From: JAOUEA01 sp963821925
Lineage (GTDB): Bacteria; Actinomycetota; UBA4738; HRBIN12
Direction: 5' to 3'
Length of the DNA stretch: 64,000 bases
NCBI GenBank assembly: GCA_963821925.1
Contig: CAWGFO010000011.1
Span: 251,605-315,604 of the forward strand
Part shown: positions 29,494 to 38,462 of the stretch, piece after piece
Layout of the letters: every line of letters starts with the position of its first letter
How positions within the stretch are numbered: position 1 is the stretch's first letter
Program-made: the position numbers and the translations under genes
The notes under the pieces: model-generated
Told to the model about the DNA's origin: nothing
The model's database searches: none
Seen by the model: the letters and a program-made list of their open reading frames with translations, nothing else

Positions 29494-31176
29494 TCACGTC
29501 GGGTGGACGGTGCTGAACGGCGCCTTCGACAGGTTGTTGAACAGCCCCAGCACCGACTCGTTGTCCGCGAACCCCGTCCAGTCGTTCGACCACGCGTCGA
29601 TCGTGTCGTTGTAGTTGAGGATGATGTACGGGCGGGCGTCGAACGCGATCTGCTGCATCTCGTGGACGATCGCGACCCGGTCGTCGTGGTTGATCGTCAC
29701 GGCCTGCTCCTTGTACAGCTCGTCGTACTTGGCGTTCGCGAACCCGGTGTCGCTCCAGCTGCCCCACTGGTCCTTGGTCAGGACGGACAGGATGAAGTCC
29801 GGGTCGATCAGGGGGAACCAGTCCCACATCGCCAGGTCGAACGTGTTGTACGTGTTGTTGTCGCCGAGGATCTCGGTGTTGACCGTGTCGTTGTCCTGCT
29901 TGCGCTGCGTGACCTTGATGCCGATCTGTTGGAAGCCGTTCTGGATGATCCTGAACGCAGCGTCGCCCGCTCCGCTCTCGTCGCTCGCGAACAGAACCAC
30001 GTAATCCATCGGATGACCGTCCGCGACCCGGATGCCGTCGGCACCTCGAGCGTACCCCGCCTTGTCGAGGAGCTCGTTCGCCTTGTCGATATCGAACGGC
30101 AGTCCCTGGATCGAGTCGTCGTGCCATCCCTGCCCGGTGCCGGGAGGCACGATGGTCGAACCGGGCTCCCCGTAGCCGAGCCACGCCGTCTGCACGATGG
30201 CGTCGCGGTCGATCGCGTACTCCATCGCCTCCCGGACCACCGGGTCTTGGAGCTCGAGGTTCGTCGTCTTCTCCGGGCTCGAGTTGATGATGAGATCCCG
30301 CAACGAGATGCCCGGGCCGTCGTAGACGGTGAGGGACGAGTCGCCCTTCAGCGCCTGCACCGCGGTGACCGGCACCCCGATGGCCGCCTGGATGTCGCCG
30401 TTGCGGAGCGCCTGCACCATCGAGTCGTCGTTCGAGAAGTACTGCAACCCGAACCCGTCGATCGAGGGCGCCGGCCCGTAGAAGTCCGGGTTGCGCTGGA
30501 AGATCGCCACCTGGTCCTTCGTGTAGCTGGCCAGTTCGAAGGGCCCGCCGCTCGTGAGGGGCTTCCCCTCGGTCGGAGTGTTCGGGAACTGACGGAGGCC
30601 CGAACCGTCGCCGGTCGCGTACGTCCCCCAAACCTGCTCGGGGAGGATCGAGATCTGCTGCAGGTTCGACAGGACGTTCGCGACCGGCACGGAGTAGGTA
30701 AGGACGACGGTGTTGGCATCCGTCGCCTTCACCGACGTGACGTTGGCCAGGCCCGCCACGAGATTCCCGGCGGGACCGTCCCCGTACTTCAGGATCGTGT
30801 TGAACGTGAACGCGACGTCGTCCGCCGTGAGGGGCTCTCCGTCCGACCACGTCGCGTCCGGCGTCGTGTGGAAGGTCCACGTCAGCCCGTCGGAGGACTG
30901 ATCCCAGCTGGTGGCGAACTCGGGGACGAAGTCGAGCGTCTTCAGGTCCATCTGCACCAGTTGGGGATAGATGTACTCGAAGGTCGCATAGGAGTTCTGC
31001 TGGAAGGTGCGGAACGGGTTCAGGGTGTCGATGTTCGAGAGGGTGCCGAGGATCAGGTGGCCCCCGGTGCCGCCGCCGCCGTTGCCACCATCGTCGCCGT
31101 TCCCGCCCCCCGTGCATCCCGCCGACACGAGTGCAACGACGGCGATGACGGTCACGAGCTTCCTGGACGTCAACAT
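29494..31176 (-). CDS. Family 5 extracellular solute-binding lipoprotein
   Basis: 560 residues. The signal peptide ends in a lipobox, VSAGC, followed by a Gly/Asn/Asp linker. The SBP_bac_5 (OppA/DppA/NikA) fold is shown by FEYIYPQLVQMD, DGLTWTFHTTPDATWSDGEP, LTADDVAFTFN, and VREAMEYAIDRDAIVQ. GGGAGGGAGA precedes the ATG. Position between the nicotinate genes and the permeases suggests the importer brings in a heterocycle, peptide or degradation-related substrate, but family 5 proteins bind very diverse ligands. Confidence 0.92.
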   Translation of the reverse strand: MLTSRKLVTVIAVVALVSAGCTGGGNGDDGGNGGGGTGGHLILGTLSNIDTLNPFRTFQQNSYATFEYIYPQLVQMDLKTLDFVPEFATSWDQSSDGLTWTFHTTPDATWSDGEPLTADDVAFTFNTILKYGDGPAGNLVAGLANVTSVKATDANTVVLTYSVPVANVLSNLQQISILPEQVWGTYATGDGSGLRQFPNTPTEGKPLTSGGPFELASYTKDQVAIFQRNPDFYGPAPSIDGFGLQYFSNDDSMVQALRNGDIQAAIGVPVTAVQALKGDSSLTVYDGPGISLRDLIINSSPEKTTNLELQDPVVREAMEYAIDRDAIVQTAWLGYGEPGSTIVPPGTGQGWHDDSIQGLPFDIDKANELLDKAGYARGADGIRVADGHPMDYVVLFASDESGAGDAAFRIIQNGFQQIGIKVTQRKQDNDTVNTEILGDNNTYNTFDLAMWDWFPLIDPDFILSVLTKDQWGSWSDTGFANAKYDELYKEQAVTINHDDRVAIVHEMQQIAFDARPYIILNYNDTIDAWSNDWTGFADNESVLGLFNNLSKAPFSTVHPT

Positions 31177-31289
31177 CCGATGTCTCCCTCCCGGTCTGGG
31201 CCCGGGCGAGCGAAGACCTACGGCACGTCGAACCGTCCGAATCGTGGCAGGTAGCGAGGAGCGTGTCGAGCCAAGGAGCGTCCGACTCC

Positions 31290-31682
31290 CTAGGTCGACG
31301 CGAACCCTTCGTCGAACTCCGCGTCGGTCACGGGATCGCCCCACTCCACCGCTCCGCCCGTCACGGCCACGTGCACCATCGGCGCCGTCCGTGATCCTCC
31401 GTGGAAGTGCCACTCCTCGGGACCGACGTGGATCACGTCACCGGGTTCCAGGACGTGACCGTCCTCTCCACGTGTGCGCACCCGTCCCCGTCCGCTGATC
31501 GCGTACAGGAACTGCCCCGTCGGGTGCCGGTGCCAGCGCGTCCGAGCGTCCGGTGAGAAGTGCACGACCCCGACCGTCGTCCCGGCGTCGTCCCCGAGCG
31601 CGGATCGTAGCCATACCTCGCCGGTGAACCGGTCCTCGTCCCCCCGTTCGAACGTTCCCTCGATCGCTCGTGCGACATCCAT
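31290..31682 (-). CDS. Small cupin-domain protein
   Basis: 130 residues, a single cupin barrel. The metal motif lies in RTRWHRHPTGQFLYAISGRG (H-x-H and downstream) and the second motif in EPGDVIHVGPEEWHFHGG. AGGAGGG precedes the ATG. It follows enamidase by 28 bases and precedes the transporter operon, so it may be the last gene of the nicotinate operon. It resembles carboxymuconolactone-type or quercetin-type small cupins; possible roles include an isomerase or ligand-sensing factor. Reaction unknown. Confidence 0.85.
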   Translation of the reverse strand: MDVARAIEGTFERGDEDRFTGEVWLRSALGDDAGTTVGVVHFSPDARTRWHRHPTGQFLYAISGRGRVRTRGEDGHVLEPGDVIHVGPEEWHFHGGSRTAPMVHVAVTGGAVEWGDPVTDAEFDEGFAST

Positions 31683-31710
31683 GGCTCGCCCTCCTCGGTC
31701 GGTGGATCCG

Positions 31711-32871
31711 TCACGCGAACGACACCGGCCGCACGGGCGGCGGCGTGTTCCGGCTTTTCGTGAAGCGCACGACGCCGTCGATCACTGCCGACGCCACGGC
31801 CGGCGTGTCGCCGATCGCGAGCGCGCCAAGCGCGTCCTGGGCCTGCGACCCGAGGGGCGCGTCCATCACGAGCAGGTCGGCCTCGCGCCCAACCGCGACG
31901 ATGCCCGTGTTGAGGCCGTGCAGCGCGGCGACGTTCCCGGTGGCGGCCGCGACCGCCACACCCGCGTCGACCCCGCCCAGGGAAGCGACCCACGACACGG
32001 CCCGCAGCATGCCGAGGGGCTGGACGCCCGATCCGGCGGGGCTGTCGGTCCCGATCACCAGGCGGCCGAGCTCGCCCCGGCGCGCGACGAGCGCGGCGAC
32101 CTCCCCGGCGGCCTTCACGTTCCCGTTGTGCACGATCTCGACCCGTGCCGTCGTCTCGTCGAGGATCCTCTCGACGTGGTCGAGCGGCAGCGCGGTCGGC
32201 CCACCGTTCACGTGGCCGGCGACGTCGGGCCGCACCCGCACCACGAAGTCGGCGCCGACGATGCCGCTGCCGGGGATCGAGGCCCCGCCGGTGTGCACCA
32301 TCACGCGCATCCCGCACGCCTGCGCCCAGCGGGTCATCTCCGCGGCGACCTCGGCGTCCTTCACGCCCGAGATCCCGATCTCGCCGACCAGATCGACCCC
32401 GGCAGCGGCCATCTCGCGGAAGTCGCCCTCGGTGAGCCCGGGCTCCAGCAGCACGGCCCCCGCGTGCACCTTCACGCCGGACGGCCGTACGTTCTCGAAC
32501 GACCGGTGCGCGAGGATCGCGAGCGCCTTCACCCCGGCTGGATCGGTCGGGCGGCCCGGCGTGTGCGGCTCCCCCGCCGAGATCATCGTCGTCGTCCCGC
32601 CGTGCAGGTACGAGTCGATGAAGTCGACCTGGAGCTGTCGCGGCGTGAAGTCACCGAGCACCGGGTGCGTGTGGTTGTCGCAGAAGCCGGGGGTCACGGT
32701 CGCGCCGGCGGCGTCGATCACGGCGTCGATGCCGGATCCATCGGCCCCCTCAGCGCCCCCCGCATAGGCGATCGCGCCGTCGCGAACGACGATCGTGTCA
32801 CCGTCGGCGATCGGCGCCGCGACGTCCCCGCTCGCGATCGTTCCGATGTTGCGGATCAGGAGATCGCTCAC
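31711..32871 (-). CDS. ena: Enamidase (6-oxo-tetrahydronicotinate amidohydrolase)
   Basis: 386 residues, amidohydrolase superfamily. It matches the Eubacterium barkeri enamidase pattern over its length: NIGTIASGD at the start, CDNHTHPVLGDF (metal His 67 and 69), LHGGTTTMISAGEPHTPGRP, RPSGVKVHAGAVLLEPGLTE, MVHTGGASIPGSG, GHVNGGPTA, and the C-terminal VTKSRNTPP-like stretch (RFTKSRNTPPPVRP). The enzyme opens 1,4,5,6-tetrahydro-6-oxonicotinate to 2-formylglutarate. GTG start overlapping the AA_synth gene stop. 6-hydroxynicotinate reductase, which makes its substrate, is encoded three genes upstream. Confidence 0.88.
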   Translation of the reverse strand: MSDLLIRNIGTIASGDVAAPIADGDTIVVRDGAIAYAGGAEGADGSGIDAVIDAAGATVTPGFCDNHTHPVLGDFTPRQLQVDFIDSYLHGGTTTMISAGEPHTPGRPTDPAGVKALAILAHRSFENVRPSGVKVHAGAVLLEPGLTEGDFREMAAAGVDLVGEIGISGVKDAEVAAEMTRWAQACGMRVMVHTGGASIPGSGIVGADFVVRVRPDVAGHVNGGPTALPLDHVERILDETTARVEIVHNGNVKAAGEVAALVARRGELGRLVIGTDSPAGSGVQPLGMLRAVSWVASLGGVDAGVAVAAATGNVAALHGLNTGIVAVGREADLLVMDAPLGSQAQDALGALAIGDTPAVASAVIDGVVRFTKSRNTPPPVRPVSFA

Positions 32872-33446
32872 CGGAGGCCGTTCTCCCCCACGACCTCCGA
32901 TACCTGCAGCCCGCCGACGCGCGGCAGGGGCCGGCCCCCGTCGGTCACGGCGACCGCGATCACCAGCTCGTCGTCGTCGGGCGCGTCGGCGATCCGGAGC
33001 TCCACCGCGTCGAAATGGCTGCGGACGAACGCAGCGTCCTTGTAGTGCACGGGGACGTCGAGCGTGGCCCCCGGCGCGCCGCGCTTCTTCGCAGAAGGGA
33101 TGATCGCCTTCCCTCCGCCGCAGGCCTCACGCAGTGGCGCGCCGAACTCCGGGTGCAGCATGGCGGCGACGTGCTCGAGCTCGCCCTTCGTGCCGACGAT
33201 GCCGCCCTTGCCGTAGCTGTGGACCGGCCGGCCGTCCAGCTGGGCAACGGCGATCTCCGACAGCATCCTCGAGAGCTCCACGCTCTCGGTGATCAGGGGG
33301 CTCAGGTCCTCGACGTACCCGCCCGCGAAGGGGTTGGCCAGCACGGCGGCGGTGACGACGCGCCGTATCGGTGGGTCGACCGGCCGCCCCGCTTCCCGGC
33401 GCACGTCCTCGACGATCGAGACGATCTTCCGGATGTCCGTGGCCAT
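32868..33446 (-). CDS. AA_synth-family (PF06684-like) protein
   Basis: 192 residues starting at MATDIRKIVSIVEDV. The pattern RRVVTAAVLANPFAGGYVED, VHSYGKGGIVGTKGELEHVA and KAIIPSAKKRGAPGATLDVP matches proteins called amino acid synthesis family, whose biochemical role is not established. It overlaps UPF0280 (TGATG) on one side and enamidase (GTGA) on the other, so it is tightly embedded in the nicotinate operon. It may handle a ring-derived amide or act in assembly; I cannot assign a reaction. Confidence 0.82.
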   Translation of the reverse strand: MATDIRKIVSIVEDVRREAGRPVDPPIRRVVTAAVLANPFAGGYVEDLSPLITESVELSRMLSEIAVAQLDGRPVHSYGKGGIVGTKGELEHVAAMLHPEFGAPLREACGGGKAIIPSAKKRGAPGATLDVPVHYKDAAFVRSHFDAVELRIADAPDDDELVIAVAVTDGGRPLPRVGGLQVSEVVGENGLR

Positions 33447-34318
33447 CACCCCCCGTCGGCGGACGCTAGCACGGCCGCCGACGGAGCCGCGACCCGGGCG
33501 ACCCGATCCTCCAGGCACAGCACCGCGGCGACGATCAGGCCGTCGTCGCGCATCCGCTCGGCCTCGTCGACGCCCCGCTCGACCGCCCGGGCGACCTCGT
33601 GGGACCCGAGGGCGCCGACCTCGACCGTGACCATCCGCGACCCGAGGTCGGAGTCGGGGTCCAGCTCCGAGGCGGGCACCCGCCGGATCGCGGGGTGCCC
33701 CGGCAGGTCGACGGCGTTCGCGATCAGCGTGGCCGCCGCGTCGGCGCGCGCCGCGTCGGCCGCGAGCACCGTCACGGAATCCGCGATCCCGAGGGAGAAG
33801 CTCCGTCCGTGGCGGCCGCTGGTGGCGACGCCGCGGGTCGGATCGTCGGACCGCACGGTGGCCTTGCCCAGCACCGCGGGCCGGTCCGGGACGGCCACGA
33901 CCCCGACGTCCAAGGACGCGTCCGGCGAGAGGAACAGGGCGATATCGCCGCCGTCGTTCACGTACGCCTTGCGGAGGCCGTCGCCATCGGCCATCTCGGC
34001 GCAGATCTCATCGGCGACGGCGCCCGCTACCGCCGCCATCGGCGTGATGAACCGGTCGCCGAACGGCCGCACGGCGGCCGCCATCCGCCGCGCCACGCTC
34101 CCCGAGAACGCGTCCACCGAGGGGTCGAGCGGGCGCCGGAGCGCGGGCAGCTCGGCGACCAGCTCGTCGAGGAGCGGCTGGAACCGGTCCCACGCCCGCC
34201 GATAGGCGTCGGCGACCGGGGCCGGCTCGCCCCACGCTTCGAGGATGAGGTCGATCGGGCCGTGCTGCAGATGCAGTCGCGATCCATCGGGCGTCATCGC
34301 CGCGACGGGACCGCTCAT
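33446..34318 (-). CDS. UPF0280-family protein
   Basis: 290 residues. Typical features: RLHLQHGPIDLILEAWGEP near the start, FITPMAAVAGAVADEICAEM, YVNDGGDIALFL, GVATSGRHGRSFSLGIADSV and AADAATLIANAVDLPGHP. These resemble the ApbE-like fold and UPF0280 proteins, which have been seen next to 6-hydroxynicotinate reductase genes. The start ATG overlaps the reductase stop (ATGA). A flavin-attachment or maturation function for the reductase is a reasonable guess because of the ApbE-like fold, but is not shown. Confidence 0.85.
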   Translation of the reverse strand: MSGPVAAMTPDGSRLHLQHGPIDLILEAWGEPAPVADAYRRAWDRFQPLLDELVAELPALRRPLDPSVDAFSGSVARRMAAAVRPFGDRFITPMAAVAGAVADEICAEMADGDGLRKAYVNDGGDIALFLSPDASLDVGVVAVPDRPAVLGKATVRSDDPTRGVATSGRHGRSFSLGIADSVTVLAADAARADAAATLIANAVDLPGHPAIRRVPASELDPDSDLGSRMVTVEVGALGSHEVARAVERGVDEAERMRDDGLIVAAVLCLEDRVARVAAPSAAVLASADGG

Positions 34319-35730
34319 GAGAAGCGGACGTCCGGCCGTGCGAGGACCTCGTCGACCGGCACGATCGCCTCCATGTGTCCACCGAGCGCGGCGTAGTCGT
34401 CCCGGCGCATCGTGAACTCGAGCGGCGCCACCAGGGCCGGCGTGGGCACGTACCCGAATGCTCCCGGTGGGACGAGCGTGACGTCCACCATGAACGTGAT
34501 GCCGCCGCCGGGCCAGACGTAGACGGGCGCGCCCCCGCAGGTGACCCTGGTGAGGGTCCGGCCCACCGAGCGGGTGAGAGCGACCGGGTTCACCGTGGCG
34601 CCCGCGCGCAGCGACCCCCCCGCGCCCGCCATGAACAGGACCGAGGTCGTGGCCGGCTCGCAGTTCTCGCGGATCCGTTCGACCGACAGGCGGAGGTCGT
34701 CGGGCAGCGGCGTCGCCACCGGGCGGAGTTCGTCGTCGAGCACGAAGTACGCATGGTGCTCGCCGGTCGTGCCGATCATCAGCAGCGTCAGGCCGGGCCG
34801 GGCCACCGCGGGATCGAACGCGTCCAGGATCGTGAGCGGGTCTTCGATATCGGTTCCTCCCCAGCCCGTCCCGGGGTTCGCGACGTTGAAGTACCGCCCG
34901 GGCGTCGAACGTCTCCCCTTGACCCTGGTCCCGGTCGGCGGGATGTCGAGATAGCGGCCCGCCTGATGTTCGGAGAGCACGCCGGTGATGTGGTCGTCGA
35001 CGACCACGACCTCGTCCACGTGCTCGTACCACTGCTGCGCGAACATCCCGATCGTCGCGGAGCCGCAGCCGACGCGCATCCGCTCCTCGACCGTGCCGTT
35101 GATCACGGGCGGTTCGCCCGCCTGCAGGGTCAGGTCGGCGCCCTCGTCCACGGACAGCTCGGCCGGCTCGCCGCTGCAGAGCGCCAGCAGCGTCTCCATC
35201 GTCACGAGCCCCTCGCGCTTCGAGCCTCCGGTCAGATGGTTCACGCCGCCGAGGGAGAGCATCTGCGATCCGTACTGACCCGTCGTGACGTGGCCCACCG
35301 CTTCGCCCCGGGCGCGCACGAGCTGTCGCTCGGGCCCGACGTGACGATCCGTGTCGATCTTCACGTTGACCCCGCAGTAGCTGAAGATCGCCTCGGTCAC
35401 GACCGTCACCGTGTCGACGCCCTCGATCTCGGCGGAGACGATGAACGGCGCCGGCTTGTAGTCGGGGTACGTCGTGCCCGACCCCGCGCCCGTCACGACC
35501 ACGTCGCCCGTCGGCACCAGTTCGCCGTCCCAGTCACCCTCCCGCGACGCGAAGGGCACGAGCGCCGCGCCCTGCGACTGCGCGCGGTGCAGGATCAGCA
35601 GCGGGTCCATCCGGGTGAGCACGCCCTCGACGTTCCCGTAGCGGTCGCACGAGCCCGTTCGCCCCGGCTTGATCACGCAGCGGATCGGGCAGGCGTCGCA
35701 GACGACCGTGTCCGTCGCGGGCTCGGTCAT
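34315..35730 (-). CDS. hnr: 6-hydroxynicotinate reductase-like iron-sulfur protein
   Basis: 471 residues. The N-terminus has an Fe-S type cysteine cluster, CDACPIRCVIKPGRTGSC (Cys 11, 14, 18, 28), then CDRYGNVEGVLTRMDPLLIL, SYCGVNVKIDTDRHVG, RVGCGSATIGMFAQQW and VVDDHITGVLSEHQAG. This arrangement matches 6-hydroxynicotinate reductase of nicotinate-fermenting clostridia, which reduces 6-hydroxynicotinate to the tetrahydro-6-oxo compound with reduced ferredoxin. Neighbouring molybdenum hydroxylase and enamidase supply the steps before and after it. ATG overlaps the hydroxylase stop. Confidence 0.85.
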   Translation of the reverse strand: MTEPATDTVVCDACPIRCVIKPGRTGSCDRYGNVEGVLTRMDPLLILHRAQSQGAALVPFASREGDWDGELVPTGDVVVTGAGSGTTYPDYKPAPFIVSAEIEGVDTVTVVTEAIFSYCGVNVKIDTDRHVGPERQLVRARGEAVGHVTTGQYGSQMLSLGGVNHLTGGSKREGLVTMETLLALCSGEPAELSVDEGADLTLQAGEPPVINGTVEERMRVGCGSATIGMFAQQWYEHVDEVVVVDDHITGVLSEHQAGRYLDIPPTGTRVKGRRSTPGRYFNVANPGTGWGGTDIEDPLTILDAFDPAVARPGLTLLMIGTTGEHHAYFVLDDELRPVATPLPDDLRLSVERIRENCEPATTSVLFMAGAGGSLRAGATVNPVALTRSVGRTLTRVTCGGAPVYVWPGGGITFMVDVTLVPPGAFGYVPTPALVAPLEFTMRRDDYAALGGHMEAIVPVDEVLARPDVRFS

Positions 35731-38462
35731 CGCGTCCCGCCTTCCGCGATCGCGGCGAGCACGCGGTCGGGCGTCGCCGGCACCCGGCGCACGCCGGCAC
35801 CGACGGCATCGCGGATCGCGTTCAGGATCGCCGGAGCCGTCGGGATCAGCGAGTGCTCCCCGATCCCCTTGGCGCCGTACGGGCCGACGGGGTCGCCCGA
35901 CTCCACCAGGATGCTCACGACCTCGGGCACGTCGCCGATCGTGGGGATCAGGTAGTCGTGCAGGTTCTCGTTCCTCCCGGGGACGAACTCTTCCATCAGC
36001 GCCATCCCGATCCCCTGGGCGATGCCGCCCTCGATCTGGCCCTCGATCAGGGTCGGGTTCACGGCACGCCCCACGTCGTGCGCGGCCGTGATCCGTCGAG
36101 GGACCACCGTCCCGAGGTCCAGGTCGACGTCCACCTCGGCGAGGTGCGCCCCGAACCCGAACTGCGCGTACGGGTCGCCCTGACCGTCCTCGTCCAGCGG
36201 GGTCGTCGGCGGGTCGTAGGTCGCGCTGGTCACCGCCACCATCCCGTCATCGTCCGCGTCCAGGGCGAGAAGGTCCAGCTCCGTCGTCGCGTCGCGGTCG
36301 CGCGCGACCAGCGTCGAGCCGTCGAGCTGGAGGTGCGCCTCGTCCGAGACCCCGGCCAGCGCGAGCACCCTCGCGCGCAACGACGAGCCCGCCAAGAAGG
36401 TCGCGTTCCCCGAGACGAACGTCTGCCGCGACGCGGAGCTCTTCCCAGCGTCCGGCGTGGTATCGGTGTCCGCCCCGAGCGTCACGATGCGGGCCATATC
36501 GACGCCGACAGCGTCGGCGCAGATCTGGGTCATCACGGTGTTCGCGCCCTGGCCCATGTCGACCGCCCCCTGGTACAGCACGATCCGGCCGTCCTGTCGC
36601 AGCCCCACCTTGATCGTCGACGGGTTCGGCAGCGCCGTGTTTCCGCAGCCGTACCACATACCGGCGAGGCCGACGCCCCGCACCGTCGATCCGCCGGCGG
36701 CGTTCGCCTCGGTTGCCTCGGCCCGGGCGCGTTCCCAGTGCGGCCGCAGCGCGTCGAGGCAGTCGACGTACCCGACGCCCGATGTGAACACCTGACCCGT
36801 GACCGTCGGCACGCCCGCCGTGAGCGCGTTGCGGCGGCGGAACTCGAGCCGGTCGACGCCTACGGCATCGGCGAGCTCGTCGAGTAGGCACTCGAGCGCG
36901 ATCGTCGACTGCGGCACCCCGAACCCGCGGAACGCCCCCGCCGGCGGGCCGTCGGTGTGCACCGCCACGGTGCGCGCTCGGTACGCCTCGTAGACGTACG
37001 GGCCACCGGCGTGTACGGGGACGCGGTTCGCCACCGTCGCCCCCCACGACGCGTACGCGCCGGTGTCGAACTCGCCCACGTAGTCCATCGCCGTCAGGCG
37101 GCCGTCGCGTGTCGCGCCGATCCGCAGGTGCTGCCGCGAGGGATGCCGCTTGGTCGTCGACATCATCGACTCGGGCCGGGTGTAGGTGAGCCGCACGGGC
37201 CGGCCGAGCTTCCACGCGGCGAGCGCCAGGAACGGCTGCACCGAAAGATCGAGCTTGCTCCCGAAGCCGCCGCCGACCGCGGTCGGCACGATCCGGACGG
37301 CGCCGGGCGGTAACCCGAGGATCTCCTCCAGCTCGACGCGATCCATGTGCGGGGACTGCGTCGTCACCTGGATCTCGACGCGGTCTCCGACGCGGCGGGC
37401 GCATCCCGCCTCGGGCTCGATGTAGGCGTGCTCGATGAACCCCGTCTCGAACCCGCCCTCGACTTCGACCTCGGCCCCTGCGAACGCGCCGTCGAGATCG
37501 CCGCGGCGGACGTGGCCGCGGATCAGGACGTTCCCGTCTCGCGCATCGTGCAGCCGGGGCGCATCGTCGGCCAGCGCCTCGTCGATCGACAGCAGGGGCG
37601 GCAGCTCCTCCCAGGTCACCGGGAACCCCGCGAGATCCAAGGCCTCGATGCGGTCGGGCTCGCCGACGACCATCGCGACCGCCTCGCCCCGGAACCGCAC
37701 CTCGGCCTCCGCGAACACGGGTTGATCGGCCGTGGCGGGGATCACTCCGAATCGGTTCCGGCCGTCGATGTCGCCCGCGGCGAACACCGCGATGACCCCC
37801 GGCGTCGCGGACGCATACGCGTCCAGGTCGCCGAGCCGGAACCGCGCGCGGTGGTGCGGCGACCGCACGACCCGGATCAGCAGCGCATCGTCGAAGGCCC
37901 GATCCGCGCCGAAGACGTCGGTGCCCTCGACCTTCCGAGCGCCGTCGACGCGCGGCACCCGATGACCGACCGCCTTGCCGGCCGGTGGCGACTCCTCCAC
38001 GACGTCGACCGTTCGCGCATCCATCACGGCCGCGACGATCTTCCGGTAGCCGGTGCAGCGGCACAGGACCCCGCCGAGGGCATCCATCACCTGAGGCTCG
38101 CTGGGCGCCGAGGTCTCGCGGAGGAGCGCCGCCGCCGCGACGAGCATCCCGGGCGTGCAGATCCCGCACTGCGCGGCCCCGTGCGCGAGGAAGGCGCTCT
38201 GCAGTCCGCTCGCCTCGCCGCTCGCGTGCAGCCCCTCGAGCGTCTCGACGTGGCGTCCGGCCAGGCGACCGACCGGGGTCATGCACCCGCTGACGGGTTC
38301 GCCGTCGAGCAGGATGGTGCACGCGCCGCAGTCGCCCGCGTCGCATCCCACCTTCGTGGCCCACAGGCCGAGCTCTTCGCGCAGCACCTCGGTGAGACGC
38401 CGCGCCGAACGGTCCACCTGCACCTCCGTCCCGTTCACGTCGAACGTGACGGAGGTGCTCAT
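35727..38462 (-). CDS. Fused 2Fe-2S/molybdenum hydroxylase (nicotinate dehydrogenase-like)
   Basis: 911 residues. FeS domain about 1-165 (CDAGDCGACTILLDG, QCGICTPG, CRCTGYRKIV) is fused to a large Mo subunit (GEAVAMVVGEPDRIEA, VGGGFGSKLDLSVQ, PPAGAFRGFGVPQSTIA, VDMGQGANTVMTQ, SASRQTFVSGNA, YGAKGIGEHSLIPTAPA). The neighbours hydroxynicotinate reductase and enamidase make ring hydroxylation of nicotinate to 6-hydroxynicotinate the likely reaction. In E. barkeri this enzyme is built of separate subunits, so the fusion is a difference. ATG at 38462 overlaps the FAD-subunit stop. Confidence 0.87.
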   Translation of the reverse strand: MSTSVTFDVNGTEVQVDRSARRLTEVLREELGLWATKVGCDAGDCGACTILLDGEPVSGCMTPVGRLAGRHVETLEGLHASGEASGLQSAFLAHGAAQCGICTPGMLVAAAALLRETSAPSEPQVMDALGGVLCRCTGYRKIVAAVMDARTVDVVEESPPAGKAVGHRVPRVDGARKVEGTDVFGADRAFDDALLIRVVRSPHHRARFRLGDLDAYASATPGVIAVFAAGDIDGRNRFGVIPATADQPVFAEAEVRFRGEAVAMVVGEPDRIEALDLAGFPVTWEELPPLLSIDEALADDAPRLHDARDGNVLIRGHVRRGDLDGAFAGAEVEVEGGFETGFIEHAYIEPEAGCARRVGDRVEIQVTTQSPHMDRVELEEILGLPPGAVRIVPTAVGGGFGSKLDLSVQPFLALAAWKLGRPVRLTYTRPESMMSTTKRHPSRQHLRIGATRDGRLTAMDYVGEFDTGAYASWGATVANRVPVHAGGPYVYEAYRARTVAVHTDGPPAGAFRGFGVPQSTIALECLLDELADAVGVDRLEFRRRNALTAGVPTVTGQVFTSGVGYVDCLDALRPHWERARAEATEANAAGGSTVRGVGLAGMWYGCGNTALPNPSTIKVGLRQDGRIVLYQGAVDMGQGANTVMTQICADAVGVDMARIVTLGADTDTTPDAGKSSASRQTFVSGNATFLAGSSLRARVLALAGVSDEAHLQLDGSTLVARDRDATTELDLLALDADDDGMVAVTSATYDPPTTPLDEDGQGDPYAQFGFGAHLAEVDVDLDLGTVVPRRITAAHDVGRAVNPTLIEGQIEGGIAQGIGMALMEEFVPGRNENLHDYLIPTIGDVPEVVSILVESGDPVGPYGAKGIGEHSLIPTAPAILNAIRDAVGAGVRRVPATPDRVLAAIAEGGTR

